64,000 nt of DNA from Enoplosus armatus (GCF_043641665.1 NC_092198.1:8368501-8432500), one strand, 5' to 3'. Shown: positions 1 through 59,824, counted from the stretch's first letter. The notes: generated by a model not told the origin, from the sequence alone. A program made the numbers and translations.

Positions 1-161
1 GGACAGCAGCATGTAGTATAGCCAGAAATAAGAGAGTTAGGAAGGGAAAGTTCACATATTATGTAATATTATGAAAATATTACACTTATTTACTAGTTAA
101 TGCCATAAAATATTTGCCTTTGAGTTGAGTTATTTATTTCAGATATCAGATGGAAGGAAAT

Positions 162-163
<2 letters not shown>

Positions 164-195
<32 letters not shown>
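164..195. repeat. CA microsatellite
   Basis: About 16 AC units, upstream of the evl leader. Confidence 0.95.
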
Positions 196-202
<7 letters not shown>

Positions 203-429
203 CATACGATAATATAAAACTATTTCTGCAGGGTCTTAAAGGCTTAAAGTATTTGTGGTAATCGTGGTATTTTAGATCCACTCATATCACTAATATTTAT
301 GTGAAACTGTTTATTGTTTTGCTGTGAAATTTAGAACAGTAGGTGTGTTATTTTTCTCAAGATACAAACATATATAAATTTATTTTATTTTGTCAGAACT
401 TATTCTCAAAGAAAGCGGTGTGAGTTTGT

Positions 430-987
430 TTTGTTTTTTTACACCTGCCTGCACGGTAGCTGCATCACCAGACCGAGGGCGCTACCGTGCAGCAAAACCA
501 CCAAGACGTGGATATTTCAGCTGGCTGCTCCCTCTCTCTCCCTCTCTCTGTGCCTCTCTGCCTCTCTCTCTCCATCCAGCCTCCCAGTGGTTGAAGGGAG
601 GAAAAGATGGCACCTCAGAAGCCGCTGTCAGCCACTCCGCCCGGCTTCTCGTCCTGCGGACAGCGGCGTGCTGCCATCTGAAATGGCCTCGACCGAACCA
701 CCGGCCGCCTGACAAGACACCGGAGAACAATTGTATATTTTTAAAAGACAGACCTGAAAACTGTGGACACCCGTGTAGCATTCTCCACACCCTGTCGCCT
801 TTTCCACCCTCAACATCTGCACATCCAGCCGGCTGCAGGCTTCGCTGGCAGCATCGCTGTTTTTATTAAAACACCCAGAGCTGCTGCTGTCGCTGGGTCT
901 GGATATTTTTTTTTTACTTGAACTCAACTCAAGGACAAAGCAGACAGGAAACATTTTTCATCTTATTCAAACGGGCGGGAGAGGAAG

Positions 988-992
<5 letters not shown>
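430..992 (+). CDS. evl: evl exon 1: 5' leader and 5-nt coding start
   Basis: The coding part is only ATGAG at 988-992, followed by a GTAAGC donor. It completes its second codon with the T that opens exon 2 (Met-Ser-Glu-Gln). A is at -3, a favourable start context. The GC-rich stretch from about 430 is taken as leader and proximal promoter. The transcription start is not determined and the left boundary is approximate. No TATA box is convincing. Confidence 0.75.
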
Positions 993-42889
<41,897 letters not shown>

Positions 42890-43880
42890 TCTTTCAGAGC
42901 CACTCCCCGACATGAAACACCTTTTTGAAGCATAGCCCCTGCAGCAGCTGCTGTGGCCCTGAGGAGGAGGAGGAGGAGGAGGAAGAGAAGTCAGGAACGG
43001 AGGCCCAAACTGTGACATCTACTCATCCTGTTCAGCTGTGATGTTGAAGCAACACGGCAACGTTGCTGTAACGCCTCAGACGTGTCTGTGTAACATTTGG
43101 TTTGTTTGTTTGGAGAGATGGACGTGAATGGGGCACACTCTCGCACTGATTACTCTGATTTCTTAACATTTTCTGTCTGTTTGTTAGCCCACTCCGCCCC
43201 TCTGTCCTCGGCCTGAAGGAAAATGGATAAAATTCATAGGATTTTATTTGTTTTGCTTTTTGTTTGTTTTAAACTTATTTGTATTATTACTATCATTTTC
43301 ATTATTATTACTATCATTTTTATGATTGTCAATGTATTGTTAATATGAGTAGTAGTAGTGTAGTGAGTACAATGTAATAATGAGGAAATGATAATGAGAA
43401 TATGATAGTAATGATAATGTTGATCATTATTATTGCACATCATTTTATGTCAGCCTTTTGTATTTTATATTGGTTGTTTTCATTTGTTTTTGTTTTAGAT
43501 ACAGTTGCAAGCACATCCAAAAAAAATGTTTTCTCATCATCTAACCCGAAACATTTTTTTTAAAGGTTTTTTATCCTTTTCGCCAACACAGCTATGTGTG
43601 GTACCATGGCAGAAAAAAACAGGCTCTGACCTGAAACCAAAGGTGGAATAAACTTCTTTGGATATTGCAATCTTACAAACAAAAAAATTAAATAATACAC
43701 CAGAGTATTTGTGATCATGTTGTTAATAAAATGTTTATTGGTTGCAAGGATATGGTGAAGTATTGTTCATTTTATTCTCTCCTTTTATGACAAAGTGCTT
43801 CCTGGTTTGACAACGAACAAAAAAAAAGAAACGCACCAAGTTTAAAATGAATTTAAATAAAACTGTGAACAATGTCTTGG
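42890..43880 (+). other. evl: evl 3' untranslated region
   Basis: Non-coding sequence after the stop, ending at one of three AATAAA signals (43647, 43725, 43856). AT-rich and T-rich in its second half. The right boundary is inferred from the last signal. Confidence 0.6.
43856..43861 (+). terminator. poly(A) signal, evl (distal)
   Basis: AATAAA at 43856-43861. Two further AATAAA hexamers lie upstream at 43647-43652 and 43725-43730, so the transcript may use more than one cleavage site. Which is used cannot be told from sequence. Confidence 0.5.
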
Positions 43881-44699
43881 ATAAATGAGGCTGTCTCTTT
43901 CCTTTTTGTGTTTGTTTGGGTGCTTTTTTTTATGCCTGTCTGGTGCTTTTTAATTTGGGTTTTTTTCAACACCAAAACCTGTGCTTATTGAATAGGTGCC
44001 ATAAATTACAGCTGGTGCAGCACAGAGAGGTGTGAAACATCTTCTGTGCAACCTTATTGTGTTATTCAAGTGTTGCACACAAAGTAGGATGCTGTTAAAA
44101 TGTCCTGCAAAAATATTTGCTAAATAGATTCAAACGATAAACCCAAATAATCAATAAATATAGCAGTTTTTATGTGTGTTTGGCATGAGCTGTCTATGAC
44201 AAAGCACCTGCTGTGACATCACTGATTGAGGTGTGGACCCAGGTGTGACTTGAACCCATAGAGAGCAGAGCAGCCGCAGCTATTTTCTTTAACTGGCCAC
44301 CCATCTATGTGTACAGCCAGTATAGCTATATTTAGACTCAGGTTTGATTCATCATGATTTAGATCTAATCATAGACTAAATCTGAAGCAGCAACAGCAGA
44401 ATTGATTTATCTCCATGCTTTGTACTTCACAGGTCACAGAACTGACCTAATTCTAAACCTAATTAACTATTTTCTTTACAGGTTTCCAGTTGTGCTGGAC
44501 TATTAAAAAAGTCTAAGCAATAATCAATCAATCAAGGTCAATACAAATTTTATAAAAAAAAGTTTGCTGGATATACAAAGCTTGCGTTCCCATTTCATCC
44601 CATTGAAGTTGAATACTTGTGGGCCAGGTTGGTCAGCATAAGCCACTTTTATTACATAATTTTGGGATGTCGTCACTTGTGATGGACATTTGCTATTTT

Positions 44700-49792
<5,093 letters not shown>

Positions 49793-50830
49793 GAACCCAT
49801 CCACCAGCGTCTAGCCACACAGACGAAAAAAGAGCATCCTAGCGGCACACGTGAAACCTCTTTTGAAGACGGAATGAAAAGCTTGAGACTTATTGATTTC
49901 TATGAAAAAAATCTGACAGATTAAAAGACTTTAAAAACACTGAAATTCACCCAGCTTTCCTGCGTCCCCTTTCTTCTGCTGTCATATTGGATGAGGAACA
50001 CAGTGACTATTCCCCAAAGCCCAGGCCAACACGGTCCCTTTGTTTCTCCAGTGGCACTCAGCTGCCAGAAGATGGAACTCGTGGACAAACATCAGAGACT
50101 TATTTTTACCAGAGTGAGGAGAGAAGCAGCAATCTATTAGTATTTTTATTTTCTCACATAGCTTTTATTTTCCTCAAGTGTGCATATTGTACACTTGACT
50201 CAGGCTATGTTTAGTAAAATTGTGATGTTTCTTTTTTTCCCTCCTGCATTATGAGATCGTACCTATGATACAAAAGGTTTCACATGTATGAGAACTTTAA
50301 AAACAGCTGTATGTTTGCATTTCCATACCCTCTTTGGTTGTATTTTTCTCTAACCACAAAATAACCTTGTATACTTGTATTGTATGGCTGTATTGAAATT
50401 ACATAGACATAGATAGAGGTGTGATTTAAAGTGTTAACCAATTAAACTTTTAGTCATGAGTTGCTTTATATTTTCTATGGACTGTCTTTACACAGATGAA
50501 TGAGTAATATAAACTTACTCAGAAGCGCGTCTCAGTATCTGAAGCGAATTGACTGCGAGACCATCACTTTATTTGTTAGAATGTAATGTACAGATGTCAA
50601 CCATTAACTTCCTTTGTTGATATTTACACCCATGTATCTCAACTGCCCACAATAAAACGGGTCATTCCAACCCTGTCGAAATTCACGAAAGCTTTTATTA
50701 AGTGTATCTTTTTGATTTAGACAAATACCCTCTGATACAGTTTATATTAGTGGTAATTGTTGACCAAACGGGTTCTTTTGCCTGCTTATCAGTTTGACGC
50801 AAAATAAAATTATCATACAAGTGTTGGCAC
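49793..50830 (+). other. yy1: yy1 3' untranslated region
   Basis: Non-coding, AT-rich. It contains ATTAAA at 50441-50446 and AATAAA at 50651-50656 and 50803-50808. The right boundary is inferred from the last signal. Confidence 0.55.
50651..50656 (+). terminator. poly(A) signal, yy1
   Basis: AATAAA at 50651-50656 with T-rich sequence downstream, giving a 3' UTR of about 0.9 kb. Alternatives are ATTAAA at 50441 and AATAAA at 50803. Confidence 0.5.
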
Positions 50831-50884
50831 ATTTTAATCCATATAATACATATTGGGTATATTATAAAGCAAGAAAGTTAATCG

Positions 50885-51060
50885 GAAAACCAATTATTTG
50901 ATAATGTGTTTTAAGTCTTGTTTAAGTGAGAAATATAAAGATATCGTTGAATTTGGGAAACTATAATGTGTTTTTCACTTTTTTTTATTCTATGAAGAAG
51001 AAAATTAATCAATTAAATAATTAGGTAAATCAATAATGAAAATAATTGTTGCAGCCCTGA
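50885..51060 (+). repeat. dispersed repeat, 3' part
   Basis: Ends AATAATGAAAATAATTGTTG followed by CAGCCCTGA, preceded by AATTAATCAATTAAATAATT, the shared 3' end of this repeat family. Confidence 0.5.
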
Positions 51061-51240
51061 AGTTCTTATTACTGACAATCATTTCCAAAGTGATTTTAAT
51101 GTGTAACCTTTTAATGCAAGATGCCATCAGATCCTTTTCACAACATCCCTTCTTATAGTTTATATCATTTGGATTTGACTTTTCCATACCACTGTGTGCT
51201 CTGTGGCTCGCAGGAATACACAGTTCATGAAAATGTAATC

Positions 51241-51575
51241 AGTGGTGGAAAGTATCTCAGTACATTTACTTAACCACCGTGCAAAAGTTTAATTGCGAGG
51301 TACCTGCTGCATTGCTATAGATTAATATGCCCAGTTTATTAAGCAGTTAAAATTAGTTCCACCTCAAGCAGGCTGGCTACAACATTAAAGTACTGCTGAC
51401 ATGTTAATGCATCAATGATAATGATCCAATAATATTATCATATCACACTGACAGGGGCCATTCTGCATAATAATTTATTCTTAATGCTTGCTAAAACCTA
51501 TGCATTTTTACTTAAGTGCAATTTTAATACAGGACCTTCACTTGTAAAGGGGTATTTTGTATAGTTTGCTTCTTC
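51241..51575 (+). mobile_element. AGTGGTGG-type element, 3'-truncated copy
   Basis: Starts AGTGGTGGAAAGTATCTCAG and contains CATTGCTATAGATTAATATG and GGGGCCATTCTGCATAATAA, all typical of this abundant teleost element. The closing CCACCACT is not seen. Confidence 0.6.
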
Positions 51576-51824
51576 AACTTCATGTCATGATCTGAATATT
51601 CTCCCACTAATGGATGTAATAATGCATCAGAAGGCCTTTTGGCTAAACCCTTTTGACTCTCCAACCAGAAATATTAATGGTCATATCACACAGAGGATAT
51701 GGCCCCTGGCCTGTGCCCATAGGCCCGTAAATAATCCATCAATGACCACACAAAAGGTATTGGAATATTTAAGCATTAAAAAAAAGTAATTTGTGGAAAA
51801 TAAATGAAATGTAATTCTGGGGCT

Positions 51825-51955
51825 TCAACTAACAATTATTTTTATCATCGATTCATCTACTTATTGTTTTCTCAATTAATCAATTACTTGTTTAAATGTG
51901 TTGTTTTGTGTATTCGATATTAATTTAAGAAGACTAATAAAATATTCACAGTAAC
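51825..51955 (-). repeat. dispersed repeat, reverse 3' end
   Basis: GGGGCTTCAACTAACAATTA and CTCAATTAATCAATTACTTG are the reverse complement of the repeat's 3' end. Confidence 0.5.
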
Positions 51956-53518
51956 TTATTTGCTTAAAGATGACGTCAGCTTTACTAAATTCACCCTTGG
52001 AGTCTCAGTTCTCGCGGTTAGTAAACACACTACAGCTGTATTTTTGAGAGAAATAAAAAAACAAAAACAAGATGTCGCCCTCCGCGTCAGTCTTCATTCA
52101 TATTTGACTCAGGATAACAGACTTTCTAAAAGCTGCATTAGCTCGGTGGAATCTCCTTCCTTCCTTCTCGGGTCTCCACTTGCAGTTTTACACATAAGTC
52201 CATTCCTTTTTCTGCTCAGCCAGCGGGATTAGCACAACTGTCTACCTCAGCGTCCTGCTAAGATCCTGCTCTTTGGCCTGATCCCTGCCATCCTGCCGCA
52301 GACTCCAGACCAGCTCTTGCTGCCCCCTTCTGGCACTAAACTCCAATGACTCTCACCCGGATGACAGTGCTATCCATGGTTCTGATCCCCAGGCGAAGGC
52401 CACAACCACATCATCAAGCCTCTGTGTGTGTCTGAAGCAAAATATGCTGTTTGAGGAGTTCCCTCTGAGGAGTCTATCTTTTTGAACACTGTCACTGTCA
52501 CAGTCACACAGAGCGATCACAGAGCAAGAGGAAAACAAAAGGGAGCCGTGTTGCTTTGTGTTTCTGCTGAGGAAATAAATTGATTTAGCTCGAGTGCATT
52601 CTTGATGTCTTATTGGCTTTTTAAGACTCCAAGCAGCTCAGACCTGCTGCTTGAAATTCAGAACCAGGCGCATTTTACCTCTACCTGAGATCAACTTTGA
52701 CTGGAGAGATGTGTAAGTCCACTCTGTGTGTGTGTGAGAGAGAGAGAGAGTCAGAGTATGTAAAGGCCGATTCAGGCATGATTCCACTTGGGGTTCTCTT
52801 TCTTTTTTTTTCTTTCTAAAGGAGCACTTATTCACAGGATTGGTTGTTTTGATTGACAAAGGCAGGGGAGAGTAAATGCGCTACTTGTTATGCAGCTGAA
52901 GTCTGTCAAGCCTCCAACACCTGCTCTCTTTCAGATGCTTATTTCATTATGGCTTCTCTCTCCCAAGAGTCAAAGCACTTTATGTGTGTGCGCGTGTGTG
53001 TGTTGTTTTTTTCCTGCTATTTTTAATGCTGTGCTGCATGTTTACCTGGATGTCATTCCCTTTCTTGCTTTCTCTCTCTCTCTGTCTCTCTGCTTTGGCC
53101 AAGTCTCAGCTTATTTGCAGCCGAGTGCAAATCTCACCTACAATCTTGACGCCTGGATTTTCTTTCATTAGTTTGTCTTTCTTGTCTGTTGCACTGGCGG
53201 CAAGCAAACAGAGGTTTATCACACTGAAGCACACCATGGCAGCCTGAGCAGTAAGAAACCCACAGTTGTTGCACTAAACCCCTTCATCTGCGAGGTGGAG
53301 ACTAAATCAGGAAATCCGTGAAGATCAACCCCTCAGCCTTCTGTGGTTTATTATTTATTGCACATTTCTTAATAACACTTCCACGAGGATCTTTCTCTCG
53401 CCTGTGCTCTGCTTGTCAAGAGCTGAATTCCATAGTCACGTGGTGCTGGATGTAAATAAATACTGAGGCAAGCAACCACAAATGTGAACATGAAATTGCA
53501 CAAGCGTTAATTTATTCA

Positions 53519-53681
53519 GTTTAGCTCACCTGGTAGAGCTAGCGTTCCATGGCTCCTTATCGCAGCGGCCTGGTTTCGATTCCGGCCTGGGCCCTTTGCT
53601 GCATGTCATCCCCTCTTTATCTCCCACCTTTCCTGTCTCTCTCATCTGTCACTATTAAAGGCAAATGCCCCAAAAAAGAAT
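53519..53681 (+). mobile_element. tRNA-derived SINE
   Basis: A-box-like TTAGCTCACCTGGTAGAGC and B-box-like GGTTTCGATTCC sit about 45 bp apart, followed by GGGCCCTTTGCTGCATGTCA and a tail TATTAAAGGCAAATGCCCC with an A-rich end. This is the layout of a common percomorph SINE. The anticodon region is not intact, so it is not a functional tRNA gene. Confidence 0.8.
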
Positions 53682-54065
53682 CTCCATATAATGTCAGACA
53701 CTTGCCTGAGCACATTAAAGGTGTATTCTGCAAATAGAGAATTGTACAAAATGACTGGAGTAGATATAACTTCCCTACATCCTTGGTTACATATAGTGAA
53801 AGCCTGTCTGTGTCTATGATGCTTAACTCCTCCATTGCTCCATCACACAGCCAATTTGATGCTAAGGCATGCGGAACAGTATAACTCAATTCCATCCAAT
53901 CAGTACAGGTCAAATCTCTGAACTTAAATCTGTTCTAGACGCATTTAAATCTCTTCAAGTGCCTCTCTCTCCCTATTTTTTTTTTTTTTTTGCAGTGGGC
54001 ACAGCAAGAGATGCTATTTCCATGCAGAAAATATGTTGCCAAGGTAACAGAGGAGCGAGTGAGAA

Positions 54066-54113
<48 letters not shown>
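54066..54113. repeat. GT/GA compound microsatellite
   Basis: GT run joined to a GA run; the leucine/serine- and arginine/glutamate-rich frames over it are meaningless. Confidence 0.95.
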
Positions 54114-54114
<1 letters not shown>

Positions 54115-54654
54115 CTGACATACCCCCTGAATACCAGGACTCCCGCTGCAGACGTAGTGCACAACGCTCCACCCTGTCATCATCGCTACAGCAGCTTCTC
54201 AAGCTGTGTACAACCCTCGTTACACATCTGAAGGCTATCTTTGGAATCTTTAAATGTCAAGACAGTTGGGTTTTTTATTCCGGTCTTTATTTGCTTTAAG
54301 TGTCACACCAAAGAACAGTATTGGTTGCAAATCATCTCTCAGTTTCTTTGTACATCTCACCCTCTTTTCCACCTCTGGTCCTCTTATCAGCTCTCCTTCT
54401 CTCCGAGTCTGTCTCTACCTATATATAGACTGCCTTTCTCTCTTTCCTCTGCCTCTCTATCTGCGTACACCTGTCTCCTCTCTCATCCTCTCTCTCTCTC
54501 TCCCTCTCTGTCACACTAAATATGCTTCATTGGCATGGCCATAATTAACTACACTGTTTCCAAAGTAGGTTGCACAAGGTTTAGAATGTAAGTATGATAA
54601 TTCAGAATGGTTTGCACTTTAAAACACTATATGCAATATACAGCATACTACTAT

Positions 54655-55345
54655 TGCCAGCTAATCACAAATGGATTAATAGTTTAGCTTATTTATTGTG
54701 CAAAAAAGCCAAATATGCTGGTTCAAATTTCCCAAATGTGAGTATTTGCTGCTTTTCTCACTATCACTATTGATAAACCTCACGATTAACTGATATCAGT
54801 GGTGGGAAGTAACTAAGTGCATTTACTCTACTCTAGTATTTCCACTTTATGCTACTTTATACTTCTCGTCCACTTCACCAGAGCTTTGTATTTTCCTCTT
54901 TCCTACCTCATTAATCACCTCACCTCACCCCTCAGATTTATCTTGTGACCCTTTGGAGGGGGCCAGACCCCTAAGTTGTAAACCACTGGACTAAACTACC
55001 AGATCCTATGCTATACTACCAAATAGTTGCTATGCTAAAGCTATGCTGCTCATTCATACTTCAGTATTAACAATACAATTGTATATATTATCAGTCACAG
55101 GGGCCATTTTCAGCCGAACAAGTGCTTCTAATTTTCACACATAAGTACATTTTACAGCTAATGCTTGTGAATCTTTACATTAGTATAATTCTGAATGTAA
55201 AGTTTACTTGTAGAGTACTTCAACGTTGTTATATTTCTACTTTTACTTCATTAAAGGCTTTGAGAACTTCCTCCACCACTAACATTTTTAAGTGATCAGC
55301 AGATTAATCAGTAATGAAAATAATGGTTATTTGCAGCCCTACAAC
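54655..55345 (+). repeat. dispersed repeat (TTTGCAGCCCT end) split by a nested insertion
   Basis: The left part has AAATATGCTGGTTCAAATTT and GAGTATTTGCTGCTTTTCTC; the right part has AGATTAATCAGTAATGAAAA and TTATTTGCAGCCCTAC. Both belong to one teleost repeat also seen at 33205-33925, 47845-48140 (reverse), 50885-51060 and 51825-51955 (reverse). Confidence 0.6.
54798..55280 (+). mobile_element. AGTGGTGG-type element, full-length copy
   Basis: Opens AGTGGTGGGAAGTAACTAAG and closes TTCCTCCACCACT. The interior has TTTATGCTACTTTATACTTC and GGGGCCATTTT as in the copy at 51241. It interrupts another repeat (54655-54797 continuing at 55281-55345). Confidence 0.7.
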
Positions 55346-55745
55346 ATAGTATATTATAATGGGAGTGCTTTGAAGTCTGAGAGAGCGTGGAGTTCTTTGA
55401 GATTTATTTTGGCAAAGAGCTTGGATGTTCTGTCTTTATACTGGCTGCAGTGTAGCAGTAAGTCTCTACCTCTTGTTTCTGGCAGACTGAGTGTGTCTCT
55501 TTTCTCTGGGTTGCCATGTTTGCCCTCCAGTTTCAATGGCCAGGTTGTGATCACTCACTTTGTATTTAGCTCATGTCCTTTTCAGTTTCTGCTCTGGTCT
55601 GTTTAGTGCTAAATAGCTTTGAGTTGACTTGTTGTGTTTTTGTAGATGCCCACACGGTTGATGTACTGTTCTTTTTCTTCAGCTGGTATTTGATCCAGAT
55701 TGTGTGAGGTTGTACTGTCCTGTATCTCACCGTAGTCTACACCGG

Positions 55746-55747
<2 letters not shown>

Positions 55748-55780
<33 letters not shown>
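55748..55780. repeat. CT microsatellite
   Basis: About 16 CT units in the yy1-lrfn5 intergenic region. Confidence 0.95.
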
Positions 55781-55782
<2 letters not shown>

Positions 55783-58700
55783 ACTTCTCTCCCCCATCAG
55801 CCATCAGACGTCAATCACAAACCGACCTTTATTTGATTAATGCTTCATTTCAGGATCCTCATCACGTCCCCGCTCCGCTCCACCCGGTCACTAAAGGTGA
55901 ACTCTCTTCGATAGAGAGCACAGCCACTGCATCTCCATTTCAAATCACTGCCTGTACGGCTGCGCAGAGATGGGATCGGCCTGCAGCTTCTGCATTGCAA
56001 ACGTGATCACAGCCAGATCAAAATGCCTTTAAAGTCTTGCTTATGAGGAGTTACCTGACATTCTCAATTTCCCCCGCAGTGGCTCTGTCCCATCAGCTGC
56101 AGCGGATGACAACTGATCAAACAATAGCTGTGGGGCCACTGCACTGTTGTTTTCTGTCCAATATCCCCACGTGTGTTAGCGTGTACGCTTTATATGCCCA
56201 ATTAGGGTGAAATTCGTGTTAAATGTGACTCCACGGTTTGATATCTCAACTTAACAAGCACACTTAGATGAGATCACTCTGAGCAATAAATAAGATTAGC
56301 ACACAGAAACACAGTCAATTCATAATCCTATGTGAGCTGGTTATGAAAGCCTTGAAGCCATGCAGATTTGTGTGAGTGTGGATGTAGAAATGATTCAGCA
56401 ATGGCCAAGTGAAATGCAGGCATGCATGCAGTGACGTGTGATAGAGTGGGACTTCTTGGCGCTTCTGCAATGGGAGAGCAAAATAACGTGGCCAATGACC
56501 TCCCAACAGCTTCCTATGCTCCATTACCAGAAAAGTGATAACAAGATTAGCATAAGCACTTTTAGTAAGTCAGTGTGAATGGGATCCTTAAAGAGGCTTA
56601 AAGTGCCCCCCCCCAACCCTTCACCAGCAGCTGATAGATAGTTGGGAGCTGACAGGCAGATCTGCTTGGTTGCTGCACTGTTCTCTTAGTGATGTCCAAC
56701 ACTGGCAAATCAATGAGAGATCCATCATTGGGGACACTCAGCGCAGAGACACAGAGAAAATCACTTCTATAAGCGATAGCAGCTATCAGGCAAATTGGTA
56801 GAAAATGGTTCCTAATGGTGCCTGGTATGTCTGGGGTAAACTGCAGCCAGCCTCTTTGCCGTCCATCACCCTGGAGCATATGTAACTGGAAGAGGGGAGG
56901 CGGCAGGAGAGGAGAGGAAGAGGAGGAAGCATCTGTTCGTTCAGCGTGGGAACCCCTCGGGGGGGAGGGAGGGAATCTGGGTTCACGTCAAAAACCAAAG
57001 CTGGTGTCTGTGCTGCGGGACGATGCTGTGTCACTTAGTAAGTCTGCGTGTCAAGTAGGGGAAGTCACTCAGTCGGCACCCCCTGGTGTATGACCTTCAC
57101 TCAGCCGACTCCTCCACTTTCTAATGGGATTTTAAAAATGCTCACTCATTTTCCCTCCCGGCTTTGTCAAAAAAAATCCTGTTGGTAATTGAAGCGGAGT
57201 TGACGCAAAAGCTGAGATCATAAAAAATGGATGACTTCTCTAAAACCCATCTTGAACCGTCAAAGTCGGGGGAGACTACTGGTCAAGAGGGGGAGTCAAG
57301 TAGTTTTCAGTGTAAGCGATTAACATCATAACAGGACACTTGGCAGCGCTAGTTATCTGCTTCAATCATGAGTTTGACTAGACAGTAACAGTTGGTGCTG
57401 CGTAAACAAGGAAGTCTTTAGTTTAGATTTGACCATTTCAATTATCTCCCCTCTTGCCCAGACTGATGTTTTCCCAGAAACAGTAATCACATTCACTATT
57501 AATGAGCCATGATGTTCATCCTGGACCCATTTACTCCTCTCAATAATGCATACTCTTTGGAATTGCTTGTGCATATTTTAAACTGTGCCACCTCCTCCTT
57601 CTGGTGTGCCCCCACCCTAATATCAGTGGTGTTTTGGACAGATTTGCTATCTGGCCCCAGGCTCTCTCTACGTGTACTCCCAGGGATAATGCTTGCCAGG
57701 GGAACAATGTCTCATGTGTGACTCTGATTAAGACCGCCTGCTGCGCGGAGATAATGAAACACCGAGCTGCAGCACGGAGAGCAAAGGTGCTAACACACTT
57801 GTTGAAGGATCTCAGACTTCTTCGATTAAGCATTCGCGTTACCCCTCTCTAACTGAGATTCTAATGGGCTCTTCAGTTTGTTGAGAGAGCCCCAATGATC
57901 TCTTTAAATAAGACAATTGACCACAAATTGGACACATTAATGCCCCAATGTGATATTCCCCACATCCTGATTGTCATTAAACGGCAATTGTGCCATTGGA
58001 GACCATGTTGGTTTAAGTGCTCTGTAAAGGGACTCGTCCTGTCAGAACCGACTTCATTCAAAGGCATGAAAAGCCCATTAATGGTGACAGCAGAAAATGA
58101 ATTTAATCAGCAGAACATGGATCCTACTATTGAGAAGAAGGGGGGGAAACTTAATCAAAATGCTTCTGACGATCATTTTGACCCCGGTGGCATTTGAGCA
58201 GCGTATCAACTCAGCCCCAGACTGAGGAGCGATTGGCCAGTCTGTTTGTAGAAGGCAGGTTCAGACTTGAGAGATTGGCAGGTTGAGTTCTCAAGTGGGC
58301 CAGTGGGTGGGTGCTGGGGGGGGGTGTTTGGATGTGAGCGAGGGTTGTTTGGGAGCATGACAGGAGAGAAGTGTGAGTCAGCATGATGCAAGACAGTAGA
58401 CTGGAGAGGAGGGGGAGTCGGACAGCGGTGAGGGAAGAAGGAAGACAAGGGCCAGGAAACTCATTACAGGGGTTTGGAAAGCGGGTCAGGCTCGTGCAGC
58501 GTTGTGAAGGGGAGCGTGTGGTTCTGATCTGGCCGCAGGGCTCACTCCACTCTGCTCATTGCCAGACCTCCAGCCGAGGTCTATCACCCACACTCACCCC
58601 ATCGCTGCCCCCCCACCCCACCCACATCCCCTTTGTGAAGGTGCACTGAATACCGAAGAGCCAGAGGCTGCATGGCTGGCTTACAAAGGATGCTCTTTTT

Positions 58701-59824
58701 CTCTGTCTCCTGCACTTCTCGCTCTGTTTCGCTCTACATTCTTTCTTAAACTCAGCTCCCTGTGCCCTCTTCCTCTCTTCTCTCTTTCTCCATGTCTGAG
58801 CTGTTTCGCTTTCTTCTCTGCACCTCTCGCTCCCTCTCTCCATTTCTTCAGCCTCACCCCGGCCTCTCAGCCTCCCACCCTCCTCGGCGTATTTGTTTCA
58901 CAAAACCTTCCATCTACTCCTCTCCGCTTCGCCTCCTCTCCTCCCTTCATTCTCTGTCTCTCTCTCCCCAGAAATGCATCTATTATTAACATACACCTCT
59001 GGCTCTTGCCAAAGACTAAACCAAGGTTCAGGCCAAGCTCCTCAGCATTTTAATCACCCATAATGAGCAAGAAATAATGAATAAAAGTGCTTCAATCCAG
59101 CCTGTTTGGATGACAGCAATTAATTTATGTCTTACATACAGTATGTGCAGCTCATCCTAACAGGTTTTCCCTGCGTAGTGCTGTATTTTCAAGCCAATGT
59201 GCTGTACCCCTTGAGGTTTAGCATAGAGAGGCATACCAGTGCATGTGTATAAAAATCAATCAGGCAGCATCCGACCACCAAAATACACAGTGAATCAGAG
59301 CTCGTATTCCAGCTGATAATGCATATCATGTCAGTCCTGCTATCAGGGAGACATTACTGTAACTGTAGAATTAATCGTGCGCGGGCTCCCACTGCGGAGG
59401 TTGTGTTAAACCTCTCCTGCGGCAGCTTTCTGCAGTGGCTGCCGTCCGAGGGCACACGCACGGCGCAGTCAGACGAGCAAGGAGATGCGCAGGCGAGAGG
59501 CATCCCCGGTGACTAGCATGGCCTCCTTTCATCATCTGCCTCCCTCCTCTCTTTGAACAAACACAAGGGCTCAGGGCAGGGATCTGTCAGAGGTCCACCG
59601 CTCACAGTGAAAGTGAAAGGGGCATTGTGTTGCTGCAAGACTACTGAAACCCCAAATTCATTACCACTTTGGCTGGTGCAGGGATGCATCTATTGTTTTT
59701 GTTCTGAAACAACTTCACAGCCCAGAGAGGGCTGCTCTCTAATTCGGATGTGGGAGAAAGTTGGGAGAATTCACAAGGCAAGCTGTAAATGAGATAAGTC
59801 TGAGTATGTCCCTTTTATCACTGG

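Larger units (their letters stand above)
50831..59800. other. intergenic region between yy1 and lrfn5
   Basis: About 9 kb with no supported gene. Repeats lie at 50885-51575, 51825-51955, 53519-53681 (SINE) and 54655-55345 (nested elements); microsatellites at 54066-54113 and 55748-55780. The segments 55800-58250 and 59000-59200 have almost no recognised repeats. The open frames at 57895-58197 and 58559-59053 show no family resemblance and are treated as chance. Confidence 0.6.

Noticed and set aside
390..869. 159-aa open frame upstream of the evl start
   Set aside because: Low-complexity Ser/Leu-rich frame over the leader region; not in frame with the evl ATG and without family resemblance.
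53519..53600. Functional tRNA gene
   Set aside because: A and B boxes are present but the anticodon arm does not fold, and the segment continues into a SINE body and tail.
57895..58197. 100-aa open frame in the yy1-lrfn5 intergenic region
   Set aside because: No recognisable family, no splice or promoter evidence; more plausibly a non-coding regulatory stretch.
58556..59053. Overlapping frames on both strands rich in Ser/Pro or Arg/Glu
   Set aside because: Polypyrimidine-rich DNA gives such frames by composition alone.
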